Positions 45,773 to 54,421 of a stretch of DNA of 64,000 nt are shown here, piece after piece (the stretch's first letter is position 1; each line of letters begins with the position of its first letter). Both the position numbers and the translations under genes were made by a program. The notes beneath the pieces are model-generated. The model made no database searches. It saw only the letters and a program-made list of their open reading frames with translations, and was not told the DNA's origin. The DNA is from Burkholderiales bacterium (GTDB taxonomy: Bacteria > Pseudomonadota > Gammaproteobacteria > Burkholderiales > JAEUOS01), in assembly GCA_016790635.1 (NCBI GenBank), contig JAEUOR010000070.1, positions 62,001 through 126,000 on the forward strand, in the 5' to 3' direction.

Positions 45773-46510
45773 ATGATCCCGCGTCTCTACTGTGAACTAC
45801 CGCTGGCGGTGGGCGCCACGCCGGTCCTCCCGGCGCCCGCCGCGCACCACGTGCGCGACGTGCTGCGCTTGGGCGCCGGCGACATGGTCACGCTCTTGAA
45901 CGGCCTGGGCGGCGAATACCGCGCCCGTCTGGACATCGTGACCCGCCGCGAAGTCGTGGCAACGATCCTCGCGTTCGACCAGCGCGAGGCCGAGGCACCC
46001 TTCGAACTGACCGTGGCGCAGTCCTTGGCCGCCGGCGACAAGATGGATTGGGTGATCGAAAAGGCTGTCGAACTCGGGGCGGCGCGCGTGCAGCCGCTCA
46101 GCGCCAACCGTTCCATCCAACGCCTGGACGCGACCCGCGCGGCGCGGCGCCACGCCCATTGGACCGCGGTCGCACGCGCCGCCACGCAACAATGCGGGCG
46201 CAACCGCATGACCGAAATCGCCCCGCTGGCCCCCCTCGATCCGTGGCTGGCCGGACAGGCCAAGCAGCCCGGCCTGAAACTCATGCTCTCGCCGATTGAA
46301 ACCCGCGCCTTCGGCAGCCTCGAGGCGCCCTCGCGCGGCAGCGCGATCACGCTCCTGATCGGCCCCGAAGCGGGCCTGACCGACGCTGAGGAAGCCCTGG
46401 CGCGCGCCTGCGGGTTCATCGCGATCCTGCTGGGGCCACGGGTCATGCGCACCGAGACGGCGGCATTGGCCGCGCTCGCGGCAATCCACGCACGGTGGGG
46501 CGATTTCTGA
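45773..46510 (+). CDS. rsmE: 16S rRNA m3U1498 methyltransferase RsmE
   Basis: A 245-residue SPOUT-class methyltransferase. The N-terminal PUA-like part (HHVRDVLRLGAGD) is followed by the knot domain with KMDWVIEKAVELGAARVQPL and QQCGRNRMTEI, then the SAM-binding LIGPEAGLTDAEE and LGPRVMRTETAALAAL. It methylates U1498 in 16S rRNA. It is divergent from tkt and is followed by a terminator at 46528-46553. Confidence 0.96.
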   Translation: MIPRLYCELPLAVGATPVLPAPAAHHVRDVLRLGAGDMVTLLNGLGGEYRARLDIVTRREVVATILAFDQREAEAPFELTVAQSLAAGDKMDWVIEKAVELGAARVQPLSANRSIQRLDATRAARRHAHWTAVARAATQQCGRNRMTEIAPLAPLDPWLAGQAKQPGLKLMLSPIETRAFGSLEAPSRGSAITLLIGPEAGLTDAEEALARACGFIAILLGPRVMRTETAALAALAAIHARWGDF

Positions 46511-46527
46511 TCGCCCGGGTAAGATTG

Positions 46528-46553
46528 CGCTCCGCCTTCGCGGCACGTTTTTT
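46528..46553 (+). terminator. Intrinsic terminator after rsmE
   Basis: CCGC-CTTC-GCGG (46532-46543), extended by an outer CG/CG pair across a small internal loop, is followed by six T residues. It lies 18 bp past the rsmE stop. Confidence 0.6.
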
Positions 46554-46570
46554 CATCAAGGAGGTTTACT

Positions 46571-46978
46571 GTGGGTTTGCTCGATTCGCTGGTTCAGGTG
46601 GCCGGACAGGCCTTGTCATCCGGTCAGGGCAAGAATGCGTTGATAGAGGGCGTCCTGGGCATGCTGCAGAACCAGCCCGGGGGCTTGGGCGGACTGGTGC
46701 AGGCTTTCCAGAACAAGGGCTTGGGTGACATCGCCTCATCCTGGGTCGGCACGGGGCAAAACCTGCCGATCTCGGCCGAACAGTTGCAGGGCGTGCTGGG
46801 CAATGACACCATCGGTGCGCTGGCCGGCAAGTTCGGGATTTCGACCGACCAGATGTCGGGACAGTTGTCGGACCTGTTGCCGCAAGTGGTCGACAAGCTG
46901 ACCCCGAACGGCCAGGTGGAAGGCGGCACCGACTTGAGCGGCGCGCTGGGCATGTTGCAGGGATTGTTGGGCAAGTAG
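46571..46978 (+). CDS. YidB-family (DUF937) protein
   Basis: A 135-residue YidB-like protein. Glycine- and glutamine-rich start (GLLDSLVQVAGQAL), then NQPGGLGGLVQAFQNKGLGDIASSWVG, the conserved ISAEQLQGVLGNDTIGALAGKFG and the terminal helical part QLSDLLPQVVDKLTPNG. GTG start at 46571 behind a near-perfect AAGGAGGT site. YidB proteins are of unknown function, possibly linked to envelope or persistence phenotypes. Confidence 0.93.
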   Translation: MGLLDSLVQVAGQALSSGQGKNALIEGVLGMLQNQPGGLGGLVQAFQNKGLGDIASSWVGTGQNLPISAEQLQGVLGNDTIGALAGKFGISTDQMSGQLSDLLPQVVDKLTPNGQVEGGTDLSGALGMLQGLLGK

Positions 46979-47000
46979 TTCAACACATGGGGGGACGGTG

Positions 47001-47423
47001 ATGCGACTGTCGAGGAAGTTGGTGACTGCTGCCACGGCTGCACTGCTGTCGATCGCGACGCCGTCCTTCGCCCAGACCACCGAGGCCCGTCCGCCCCCCC
47101 AAGTCGCCATGGACCCGGCGCTGCGGCAGGCCCTGATGAGTCTGGCCACGGCATTGGCGGTGGGCTTTGCCGCCAACCTCTCCTCGGGCTCGCAGGAAGG
47201 CTTCGACCCGGGACCGATCCTGGAAAAGACCGTGCGCAACGCCTTGGCCGGCAACCAACTCGACCAGGCAGTCGATGCGCTCCTGGCTTCGGCCCTCAAG
47301 TCCGAGGGCGGCGCCGCGCTTCCTGCCGAGCTGCGCGTCGCGCTGGCCTTGGCGGCCAAGGCCTTGTTCGCCAACGTCAGGCGCGAGGCCTTGCGCGACC
47401 TGGGCGCATCCAGCCGACCCTGA
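47001..47423 (+). CDS. Small secreted helical protein of unknown function
   Basis: A 140-residue protein with a signal peptide cleaved after residue 24 (PSFAQ). The mature chain is alanine/leucine-rich and mostly helical, with no cysteine and no recognisable domain. ATG 47001 follows a G-rich ribosome site; a GTG lies one codon upstream. It is 22 bp after the YidB gene and probably cotranscribed. No function can be assigned. Confidence 0.75.
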   Translation: MRLSRKLVTAATAALLSIATPSFAQTTEARPPPQVAMDPALRQALMSLATALAVGFAANLSSGSQEGFDPGPILEKTVRNALAGNQLDQAVDALLASALKSEGGAALPAELRVALALAAKALFANVRREALRDLGASSRP

Positions 47424-47475
47424 TGGCCCGCCCCGCCGGGGGGAAACGGTGCGTCGCGGGCCGCGTCAGGCGCGC

Positions 47476-48777
47476 CTACTTGGAGACCACCATCCCCGGC
47501 TTGTAGAAGCGGTAGGCGTTGCGCCCCCCCTGCTTGGCGTCGTACATGGCCGCGTCGGCATTCTTGAGCAACTCGTCGCCGTCGGCCGCGTTCTCGGGGT
47601 AGATGGCGACACCGATCGACGGCGAAGTTGTCACCGGGTGCCCGGAGAGCTCGTAGGGTGCCGCCAACGAGGTTCGAATCTTCTTGGCCACCACCTCGGC
47701 GTCTTCGGAAGAGCGCAGCGCCGGGAGCACGACCACGAATTCATCGCCGCCCAAGCGTGCCACCGTATCGGAATCGCGCACGCTGGTCTTCAGGCGCCGC
47801 GACACTTCGATCAGGAGCTCATCGCCGATCGCGTGTCCCAGGGTGTCGTTGATGGACTTGAATCGGTCGAGGTCCAGGAACATCAGCCCGCACGAAACCT
47901 TGTTGCGATTGGCATGCGCCAGCGCAACCCGCAGCCGGTCGCCCAGCAGGATGCGATTGGGCAGACCGGTCAGCTGGTCATGGTGGGCCAGGAAGGCGAC
48001 GCGCGCGGCGTCGGCGCGCTGTTCGGTCACATCCTCCATCGTCCAGACCACGCCGCGGTCCAGATCCCATGACGAGATCGCCTTGGCCGCCGTGCGCGCC
48101 AGGATGACCTTGCCGTCGCGCCGCTTCAAATGCATGTCGCCACGAAAGATGCCGCCCGCGCGCAACGTCGTTTCGACCCGCTGGATCGTCTCGTGATAGT
48201 CCTCTTCGTTCAGGTGCAGATGTTCGATGCTGCGCCCCGACAATTCGGTCGCGGCGTAACCTAGCAGCGTCTCGCACATCGCGTTCTGCCACTCGATCCG
48301 TCCCTTCTTGACGAAGAAGGTCGCCACCGGACTGATCTCGAGCATGGTGCGCGTTTCGGACAGCGCGTCCTCCAGACCCTGCTGCAGACGGCGCCGTTCC
48401 AGGCAGGCGTTCACGCGCGCGCGCAGGAGCACCGGGTCGAAGGGCTTGGTCAGGTAATCGACTGCCCCCAGCTGGATGGCGCGCACGAAATTGGCCGTAT
48501 CGTCGTTGGCAGAGACGACGATGACGGGAACACGCGCAAGATCCGGCTCGGCCTGCATGGCCTCGAGCACGCCGAATCCGTCCAGGACCGGCATCATGAT
48601 GTCCAGCAGCACCAGATCGAACTTGTCCTGGCGCAGGGCCGCGAGCGCTTCCGCGCCGTTGCCGGCCATGCCGAAATTGGCGAACCCGTCCCGCGTCAGG
48701 CGCCGCGCCAGGGTATAGCGGTTGCCTTCATCGTCGTCGACCAGGAGGATCGACATCGCGCCCAGGTCGTCCTTCAT
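47476..48777 (-). CDS. Response regulator-PAS-GGDEF diguanylate cyclase
   Basis: A 433-residue three-domain protein: receiver domain at residues 8-125 with phosphoacceptor D59 (LLLDIMMP), a PAS domain at about 140-260 and a GGDEF domain after residue 270. The active-site GGDEF is intact at 343-347, preceded five residues earlier by an RDSD inhibitory site, so the enzyme should make c-di-GMP with product inhibition. Its start overlaps the kinase stop by one base (TGATG). The kinase presumably phosphorylates this receiver. Confidence 0.93.
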   Translation of the reverse strand: MKDDLGAMSILLVDDDEGNRYTLARRLTRDGFANFGMAGNGAEALAALRQDKFDLVLLDIMMPVLDGFGVLEAMQAEPDLARVPVIVVSANDDTANFVRAIQLGAVDYLTKPFDPVLLRARVNACLERRRLQQGLEDALSETRTMLEISPVATFFVKKGRIEWQNAMCETLLGYAATELSGRSIEHLHLNEEDYHETIQRVETTLRAGGIFRGDMHLKRRDGKVILARTAAKAISSWDLDRGVVWTMEDVTEQRADAARVAFLAHHDQLTGLPNRILLGDRLRVALAHANRNKVSCGLMFLDLDRFKSINDTLGHAIGDELLIEVSRRLKTSVRDSDTVARLGGDEFVVVLPALRSSEDAEVVAKKIRTSLAAPYELSGHPVTTSPSIGVAIYPENAADGDELLKNADAAMYDAKQGGRNAYRFYKPGMVVSK

Positions 48778-50558
48778 CAGGCTCCTTGTGATCGCCGTGA
48801 CGGCGTTGCCAGGGTCGATTCTTGCATGCCGGTGCGTCGGCGCGGAAGCATGAGCGTAAAGGTGGAGCCGGCCCCCACCTTGCTTGTCACCGTGACATCG
48901 CCGCCGACCAAGAGCGCCATGCGTCTGGACAGTGCCAGGCCCAGGCCGGATCCGCCATGCTTGCGCGTGGAAGAGGAATCGAGCTGCGTGAACTCGCGGA
49001 ACAAACGCGGCAGGTCTTCCGGCGCGATGCCTGGTCCACTGTCGATGACGGCGAAACGCACGTGCGTGGCGTCGCAGGTGACCTCGATGCGTACTTCGCC
49101 GTGGTCGCAGAACTTCACCGCATTGCCGGTCAGATTGATGAGGATCTGCCGCACCCGCTGTGGATCGCTCTCGATGACAGGCAGGTCGGGAGCATGCGAA
49201 GTCGCCACGCGCAGGCCCTTCTGGCGCGCCAGCGGCGCCACCGTCGCCAGCGACTCCTCGGCCAGGGCGGCGGGACTGAACGCGGAATACTCCAGCGCCA
49301 TGCGTCCAGCCTCGATGCGCGAGAGATCGAGGATTTCGTTGATCAGCGAAAGGAGTTGGCGGGCCGAGCTGGAGATGCGCGGCAGCGACTGCTTGAGTTC
49401 CTGCGGATCGGGCTTCTCGGCGTCCTCCAGCAGCATGTCGGACAGTCCGATGATCGCGTTCAAGGGCGTGCGCAGTTCGTGGCTCATGGTCGCGATGAAA
49501 TCGGTCTTGTGCCGGCTCGCGGTCTCGGCCTGCGCCTGCGCGGCCTTCAGTTCCAGGAGCGCCTTGCGAAATGTCGACAGGGAGCGCGCCATCTGGCCGA
49601 TTTCGTCGGCGCGCGTGGTGTAGGGGATCTCCTGTGCGTGAGCGCCGCCGGCGATCGCGGTCATCGCCCCGGTCATGCGATTCAAGGGCCAGACGACGAA
49701 GCGCAGCAGCAGGAAGGCGCCGGCAATGGTGCCGATCACCAAGAGCGTGGTCACCTCGATGTTGCGCCGGATCGCCGCCGACAGTCGCTCGCGAAAGCCG
49801 GTGACCGCGACGCCTTCCCCGGTCTGCGCGCGTCTGCCCAAGGCGCCGGTCAGGCCGCGCAGGCGCGCGTCATGCTCGTCGAGCACGCGAATGGTCGCCT
49901 GGTCGAGTACGCCGTGGATCTCGACGACGCGCGCGAAGGCCAGGTCGTACTCGAGCGCACCATCGGACAAGCCGCGCGGCGCCAGGGCCTGGCGCACGCG
50001 CCCCGACTGTTCCGCCACGCGCTCGGCCTCGGCCTGTCCGCGCGACGCCAGATAGTTGACCTCGGCTTCGCGCAGATCGGTGAACCGCGCGCGCTGACCG
50101 GCTTCATCGGCAGCGGCGCGCAGGGCTCCCGCCGCCACCGCCAGCTGCTTCAGGCGCGACTGCAACTGGCGCCGTGCCGTGACCACCGCCTCGAAGCTTG
50201 CCAGATACATTGCCGCTTCGCTTTCGATGCGATCCATCTCGGCCTTCTCGCGCGGCAGGTCGGCGCGTGCTTCCCCAATCGCGCCCAGCAGCGCCTGCGC
50301 CTCAGCGCCGATGCGCGCCGGGGGTTCGATCGCATCCGAGGCGACGTATTCGCGCAGCACCGCCGAAAGCGCGGCATGACGGCCGGCCACTTCGGCGGCG
50401 ACGCGGCCGGTGCGCGCCACTTGCTGCAACCCGCTGAAGTCGTCCTCGATCGCGTCGAGCAGCGCGTAGCGACCATAGGACAGCCACACCACCACCCCGA
50501 TCAGGAGCATCATTCCGCCGAAGATCAGGAAGCTGATGCGGGCTTCTGCGACACGCAT
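48777..50558 (-). CDS. Membrane sensor histidine kinase with HAMP domain
   Basis: A 593-residue kinase. TM1 is at residues 8-27 and TM2 near 268-292. The long periplasmic part between them is helical (about 230 residues). HAMP (RFVVWPLNRMTGAMTAIAGG) is followed by a HisKA domain with H360 (SHELRTPLNAIIG) and a complete ATPase domain: NLTGNAVKFC, DSGPGIAPE, and GGSGLGLALSRR. No receiver is fused. It lies 10 bp after barstar and controls the adjacent diguanylate cyclase, linking an envelope or periplasmic signal to c-di-GMP. Confidence 0.93.
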   Translation of the reverse strand: MRVAEARISFLIFGGMMLLIGVVVWLSYGRYALLDAIEDDFSGLQQVARTGRVAAEVAGRHAALSAVLREYVASDAIEPPARIGAEAQALLGAIGEARADLPREKAEMDRIESEAAMYLASFEAVVTARRQLQSRLKQLAVAAGALRAAADEAGQRARFTDLREAEVNYLASRGQAEAERVAEQSGRVRQALAPRGLSDGALEYDLAFARVVEIHGVLDQATIRVLDEHDARLRGLTGALGRRAQTGEGVAVTGFRERLSAAIRRNIEVTTLLVIGTIAGAFLLLRFVVWPLNRMTGAMTAIAGGAHAQEIPYTTRADEIGQMARSLSTFRKALLELKAAQAQAETASRHKTDFIATMSHELRTPLNAIIGLSDMLLEDAEKPDPQELKQSLPRISSSARQLLSLINEILDLSRIEAGRMALEYSAFSPAALAEESLATVAPLARQKGLRVATSHAPDLPVIESDPQRVRQILINLTGNAVKFCDHGEVRIEVTCDATHVRFAVIDSGPGIAPEDLPRLFREFTQLDSSSTRKHGGSGLGLALSRRMALLVGGDVTVTSKVGAGSTFTLMLPRRRTGMQESTLATPSRRSQGA

Positions 50559-50568
50559 GTCGCCGCAC

Positions 50569-50880
50569 CTAGTCGCGCAGGACGCGCATGGCCACTCCGC
50601 GTTCGCGCCAGAACTCGGCGGCGTCGGCGAACGCCGCGTGAATGGCGTCTCCGACCGCGGAATGCGGCAGGTCGGCCAGGGTGACGTTGCAATCGGCGCC
50701 CGGCGAGAGCGGCAGATCGGTCAGGCAATCGTAGAGGGCATCAAGGTTGACGCCAAAGTGGGCGGGAAACCCCATGCTGGCCGCGATCCGCTTGAGCATC
50801 GACTCCCGCGACCGCAATCCCTTGAATTCGACGCGCCACTCGCCGCGTCCGGGCCCACCACCCTTGTCGTGGCCTGCCAT
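50569..50880 (-). CDS. Barstar-family ribonuclease inhibitor
   Basis: A 103-residue cytoplasmic barstar-like protein: ESMLKRIAASMGFPAHFGVNLDALYDCLTDL, cut to its core, with the conserved GxNLDALYD loop that blocks the RNase active site. Three bp separate it from the upstream RNase gene, so it protects the producing cell. It is followed by the sensor kinase. Confidence 0.93.
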   Translation of the reverse strand: MAGHDKGGGPGRGEWRVEFKGLRSRESMLKRIAASMGFPAHFGVNLDALYDCLTDLPLSPGADCNVTLADLPHSAVGDAIHAAFADAAEFWRERGVAMRVLRD

Positions 50881-50883
50881 GGA

Positions 50884-51279
50884 TTACTCCCTGATGCGCC
50901 GGAAACTCGCGTAATGATCGTCGGTGTACCAGCAAGCCGCCGGGGCGTTGCGCGCCCAGTCGGCTGACTCGCCGCCGCATACGATGCGCCGAGCGCCGCG
51001 ATTGCGGGCGCCCGGCGTGTCGACCGTATATTCGCGGTAGTAGCCACGCGCACGTCGTGGCAGCAGGCCCTCCCGGTTGCCGAAGGTCGTGCCATCCTTG
51101 TCGTAGCGGAACGGACCGCCCTTGCGGATCGCCGCGTAGACCAGGCGACCCTCGCGCGGCAGCGCGGCCAGTTCAACGGACGCATCGGCGGCCTGGCGCG
51201 CCAGGGCCGGACCGGTGGTCCACAAGAAGAGTCCCAGCCAGATGCTGACTGCGGATGCGAGCAAGCGCGATATCGCCAT
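50884..51279 (-). CDS. Secreted barnase-type ribonuclease
   Basis: A 131-residue N1/T1-family RNase with a signal peptide ending near residue 28 (PALAR). The barnase catalytic set is visible: E83 (YYREYTV), R98 (GARRIV) and H122 (YTDDHYASF). Two cysteines, C101 and C117, could form a disulfide. The ATG at 51279 starts the signal peptide. It would cut RNA outside the cell, as a nutrient or antibacterial enzyme. The inhibitor gene follows immediately. Confidence 0.93.
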   Translation of the reverse strand: MAISRLLASAVSIWLGLFLWTTGPALARQAADASVELAALPREGRLVYAAIRKGGPFRYDKDGTTFGNREGLLPRRARGYYREYTVDTPGARNRGARRIVCGGESADWARNAPAACWYTDDHYASFRRIRE

Positions 51280-51295
51280 GGGTCGCCAGAATAGC

Positions 51296-52447
51296 CTATG
51301 CGGCAAGGAACTGGGCGACCTCGTCGCCACGCGCCACGGTGTCGCGATATCCCAGGTCGATCAACGCACGCGTGTATTCCTTCTCGAACAGCAGATAGCT
51401 GGCAAGCGCCGACCCCTTGCGATTCATCGCGCCGATGCCGCGCAACATGGCACGCACCGGCCAGGGGAGGTTCTTGACATGTCGCGCCGCCAGGGTATCG
51501 AGGCGCTCCGAGGGGGAGATCACCAGCACCTCGACGCGTCGCAACCCTGTCTGCCCGCTGGCGGCCAATTCGGCCGGCAGCAGGGACAGGGTGTGGTTGA
51601 TGCGCATGACCCGCTCGATGTCGACATTGAGGCTGTCCAGGAAGATCGAAGACAGGGCGTGCCCCGCCACCTGCGCCAGCGACGGATAGGATTCGCCGCG
51701 AATGCGCTCGGAAGGCTCGTTGATGCGCCCGGCGCCGATCACCAGCACGCGCGAGGCCCCCAGGTGGATCGCGGGACTGATCGGCGCGAGCTGGCGCATC
51801 GACCCGTCGCCGAAATATTCCCGATGCAGCTTGACCGCCGGGAAGATGAACGGGATCGCTGACGAAGCCAGCAGATGCTCGACGGTGATATGGGTGCGCG
51901 CGGCGACGCGCTGCTGGCGCGCCCAGGGTTCAATGCCGTCCGCGGACTGGTAGAAATTGACGCTCTGTCCGGACGCGTAACCCGAGACCGTGATGCACAG
52001 CGCCCGCAGGGCGCCCGACGCGATGGCACGATCCACGGCCGAAAAGTCCAGATTGCGCCGCAACAGCTCGGCCAGCGGCGTGTTGTCGAACAGGGACCGC
52101 GGCGCCGAGCGCACCACCCATCCGGCCATGAGGGCGCCCAGCCAGTGTGCCCCGGTCTTGGCGATCCCCATGACGTCGGATCGGTAGACATGATGGGCAT
52201 GGAAATTTTCCCAGACCTCGAGCAGGTAATCCACCGACTTGCCAAAATCTGCGGCAAAGCAGGCCAGTGACGCCGCGTTGATCGCGCCCGCGGAGGTCCC
52301 GCAGAGAATCGGAAAAGGGTTGCGGCGACGGTCCGGCATCAGCTCGGCGATGCGTTTCAGTACCCCGACCTGGTAGGCAGCCCGCGCGCCCCCGCCGGTG
52401 AGGATCAGCGCGGCATGCTGGTGGGTCGGCGGAACGGCATCGATCAT
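51296..52447 (-). CDS. Patatin-like phospholipase
   Basis: A 383-residue lipid hydrolase. The oxyanion hole GGGARAAYQ is near residue 18, and the nucleophile S52 is in CGTSAGAIN (GxSxG). The dyad aspartate is in FGDGSMRQLAP near residue 212. No signal peptide is visible, so it may be cytoplasmic or exported by another route. It is 16 bp upstream of the RNase in the same direction, so the operon runs lipase, RNase, barstar, kinase and diguanylate cyclase. Confidence 0.92.
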   Translation of the reverse strand: MIDAVPPTHQHAALILTGGGARAAYQVGVLKRIAELMPDRRRNPFPILCGTSAGAINAASLACFAADFGKSVDYLLEVWENFHAHHVYRSDVMGIAKTGAHWLGALMAGWVVRSAPRSLFDNTPLAELLRRNLDFSAVDRAIASGALRALCITVSGYASGQSVNFYQSADGIEPWARQQRVAARTHITVEHLLASSAIPFIFPAVKLHREYFGDGSMRQLAPISPAIHLGASRVLVIGAGRINEPSERIRGESYPSLAQVAGHALSSIFLDSLNVDIERVMRINHTLSLLPAELAASGQTGLRRVEVLVISPSERLDTLAARHVKNLPWPVRAMLRGIGAMNRKGSALASYLLFEKEYTRALIDLGYRDTVARGDEVAQFLAA

Positions 52448-52612
52448 GGGTGCATGTTATCGCTTGAGGAGGCCCACCCTCAAGCGCGCCCTGACCGCAA
52501 AGCGCTGTCGGCGCAATTCCTACATGCATTGCCGACTGGTGACCACTGTCGCTGGGTACCGCTGTCGCGGCATGATCTGTTGACCGTCCACCAAACCCTC
52601 CCGGAGAACGCC

Positions 52613-52825
52613 ATGCTTGAAACCCGGCACCTCGGCAACGCCTTCGCCCTCATCTGCGACCCGAACGCCATCGCCAACGCGCTCGACAAGTCGCGTCGCT
52701 GGCAGTTGAAATCGCGCGTCTGCCGCCCGCTGGACCGGCCGGCGCGCAGCAGGGTATCGCGGGAACTGGCCCAGTTCGATGCCATGATCGAAGCGGAGTC
52801 GGCCACGCTGCAGCGCGACGATTGA
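52613..52825 (+). CDS. Small conserved-looking protein of unknown function
   Basis: A 70-residue basic protein (LETRHLGNAFALICDPNAIANALDKS, cut to core, then VCRPLDRPARSRVSRELAQFDAMIEAE). No domain is recognised. ATG 52613 follows GGAG at a good distance. The sequence has regular helical character and a coding-like base pattern. Unknown function; could be a small regulator. Confidence 0.55.
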   Translation: MLETRHLGNAFALICDPNAIANALDKSRRWQLKSRVCRPLDRPARSRVSRELAQFDAMIEAESATLQRDD

Positions 52826-52903
52826 AGCGCCGCAAGACACCAAGCCAGCCCGCGGCGCGCGCAGTGCACGAGCGGCGCGCTACACTGCGATGAACCACCA
52901 GCG

Positions 52904-53410
52904 ATGCCGTCGGAGGCCCGCCTTGCGGATGTCAGCCGCCGCGCGCATGCTGCCCGCGTCCCGACGACTCGCAGATTCTTGCCACCGACTCCCTCAAACG
53001 ACCTGGCGCGAGCCATCGGCGCACGCGGCTTCCGCAAGTGGTACGAGGGGCGCCTGGTCGAATCGCATCTTTATCTGGTCTTGGCATTCCTTTGCCTGAT
53101 CCTCCTGGTCGCGATCATCGAGCAGGGCGGGCCGTACAACAGCTTCGGCGCGGCACTGCTGCTTCTGGGCGCCAGCGCGATCGCGGGCTGGATTGGCCTG
53201 TGGTGTACACGGCGCTATTTCACGATCCTGGAGACGGCGCAGTTCATGAGTGACCGTTCCGAATGTCCGCATTGCCAGGCCTACGGTCGCTTCGAGATTC
53301 TCTACACCGGACCGCGCGAGGATGCCGAGGGGCAGTTGAGCCCGACGCTGGCTGATCTGCCGCTGCTGTTCGTGCGCTGCCGCAAGTGCGAAACGCGCTG
53401 GACCATGTGA
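52904..53410 (+). CDS. Membrane protein with C-terminal zinc-ribbon-like motif
   Basis: A 168-residue protein with two hydrophobic helices at about residues 56-72 and 80-100. A cysteine-pair domain follows (CPHC near residue 121 and CRKC near 160), resembling a zinc ribbon. The first 40 residues are basic and low complexity, so the true start may be further in. Family not recognised. It converges on the RsbW-like gene. Confidence 0.65.
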   Translation: MPSEARLADVSRRAHAARVPTTRRFLPPTPSNDLARAIGARGFRKWYEGRLVESHLYLVLAFLCLILLVAIIEQGGPYNSFGAALLLLGASAIAGWIGLWCTRRYFTILETAQFMSDRSECPHCQAYGRFEILYTGPREDAEGQLSPTLADLPLLFVRCRKCETRWTM

Positions 53411-53418
53411 GAGTGGCC

Positions 53419-53916
53419 TCAGTCGCCCAGCGGCAGGGCAAGGTCCAACCGATTCATGTCGCCATCACGCACATAGCGCGCAGTTTCGATGAGCCTGCCG
53501 ATCAGATAAACCCCGAGCCCGCCGACCGGACGCATCGACAAGGTCGTCGCCAGGCCGCCGGGCTCGCCGCGCAGGCTCTCCAGCGGGTTGTGCGCGGCGG
53601 CCGCATCAGCGTATTGGAGCAGTACCGTATCTGCGCGGCGCTCCAGGCCGACCTGCACCGGCGAGTGACAATCCCCGCCGTAGCCGTGAGAAACCGTATT
53701 GGTGAAGAGTTCCTCGACGATGAACGCGAGGCGCAAAGCATCGGCCCGCAACACGCCAGCCCTCGCGCAATAATCCTCGACAAAGGCCAGCGCGTCGGCA
53801 AGCGACTTCATGCGCGCTTCGTAGGTGCGGGTTTCGCTGGCGATCATCCTGGATTGGCCGCGACCTGCGGCCGGTGAAGACGGCTGACTGCGAGACTGGC
53901 CTCGAGGTTCCGGCAT
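53419..53916 (-). CDS. RsbW/SpoIIAB-type serine kinase (HATPase) protein
   Basis: A 165-residue GHKL ATPase with the N-box VEELFTNTVSHGYGG and a G-box GGLGVYLIG. No sensor or phosphoacceptor domain is fused. Such proteins bind or phosphorylate STAS partners in partner-switching systems. The first 23 residues are polar and may be untranslated if ATG 53847 is used. A STAS protein and a PP2C phosphatase are encoded nearby at 55093-58560, which suits that role. Confidence 0.85.
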   Translation of the reverse strand: MPEPRGQSRSQPSSPAAGRGQSRMIASETRTYEARMKSLADALAFVEDYCARAGVLRADALRLAFIVEELFTNTVSHGYGGDCHSPVQVGLERRADTVLLQYADAAAAHNPLESLRGEPGGLATTLSMRPVGGLGVYLIGRLIETARYVRDGDMNRLDLALPLGD

Positions 53917-53980
53917 CGAGTATCGAGCGAGCCCTTAGTTTACTATCCGCCTTCCCGGCTACATCACGAAAAGATTCCCG

Positions 53981-54421
53981 ATGCGCATCGTCATGAAATC
54001 GCTATCCGCAGGTTTCGCCGTCATGGCGCTGGCCGCCGGAGCACAGACTCCCGAGATCGGCCGCGTCAAGGTCAGCAAGGGCTCAGTGGTGATCGAACGC
54101 GCCGGAAACCGCATCGCCGCCGCCCCGGGAACGACCCTGGTTGTAGCCGACGTGGTACGCACCGGCCCCGACGGCTCGGTAGGCATCACGATGAGCGACA
54201 ACTCCCTCCTTTCCGCGGGCCCCAACAGCGCTCTGGCACTGGAACGCTATGCCTTCGACAGCACCACACATCAAGGTCGCTTCGACACGACACTCAATCG
54301 CGGCACGCTTTCGGTCGTCTCCGGCAAGATTGCCCGGCAGGCGCCCGATGCAATGACGGTCAGGACGCCGGCGGCGATCCTGGGCGTGCGCGGCACCGAA
54401 TTCGTGGTCGCGGTGGAATGA
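53981..54421 (+). CDS. FecR-domain periplasmic protein
   Basis: A 146-residue protein with a signal peptide of about 21 residues and a FecR fold: VSKGSVVIERAGNRIAAAPGTTL, VRTGPDGSVGITMSDNSLLSAGPNSALALERY, cut to core, and VRTPAAILGVRGTEFVV. It lacks the transmembrane and anti-sigma part of iron-regulation FecR, so it is a stand-alone periplasmic ligand or assembly protein. It overlaps the OmpA gene by 4 bp. Confidence 0.9.
   Translation: MRIVMKSLSAGFAVMALAAGAQTPEIGRVKVSKGSVVIERAGNRIAAAPGTTLVVADVVRTGPDGSVGITMSDNSLLSAGPNSALALERYAFDSTTHQGRFDTTLNRGTLSVVSGKIARQAPDAMTVRTPAAILGVRGTEFVVAVE

Noticed and set aside
48822..50684. 620-codon plus-strand frame opposite the sensor kinase
   Set aside because: Shadow of the kinase gene; composition typical of antisense frames in GC-rich DNA.
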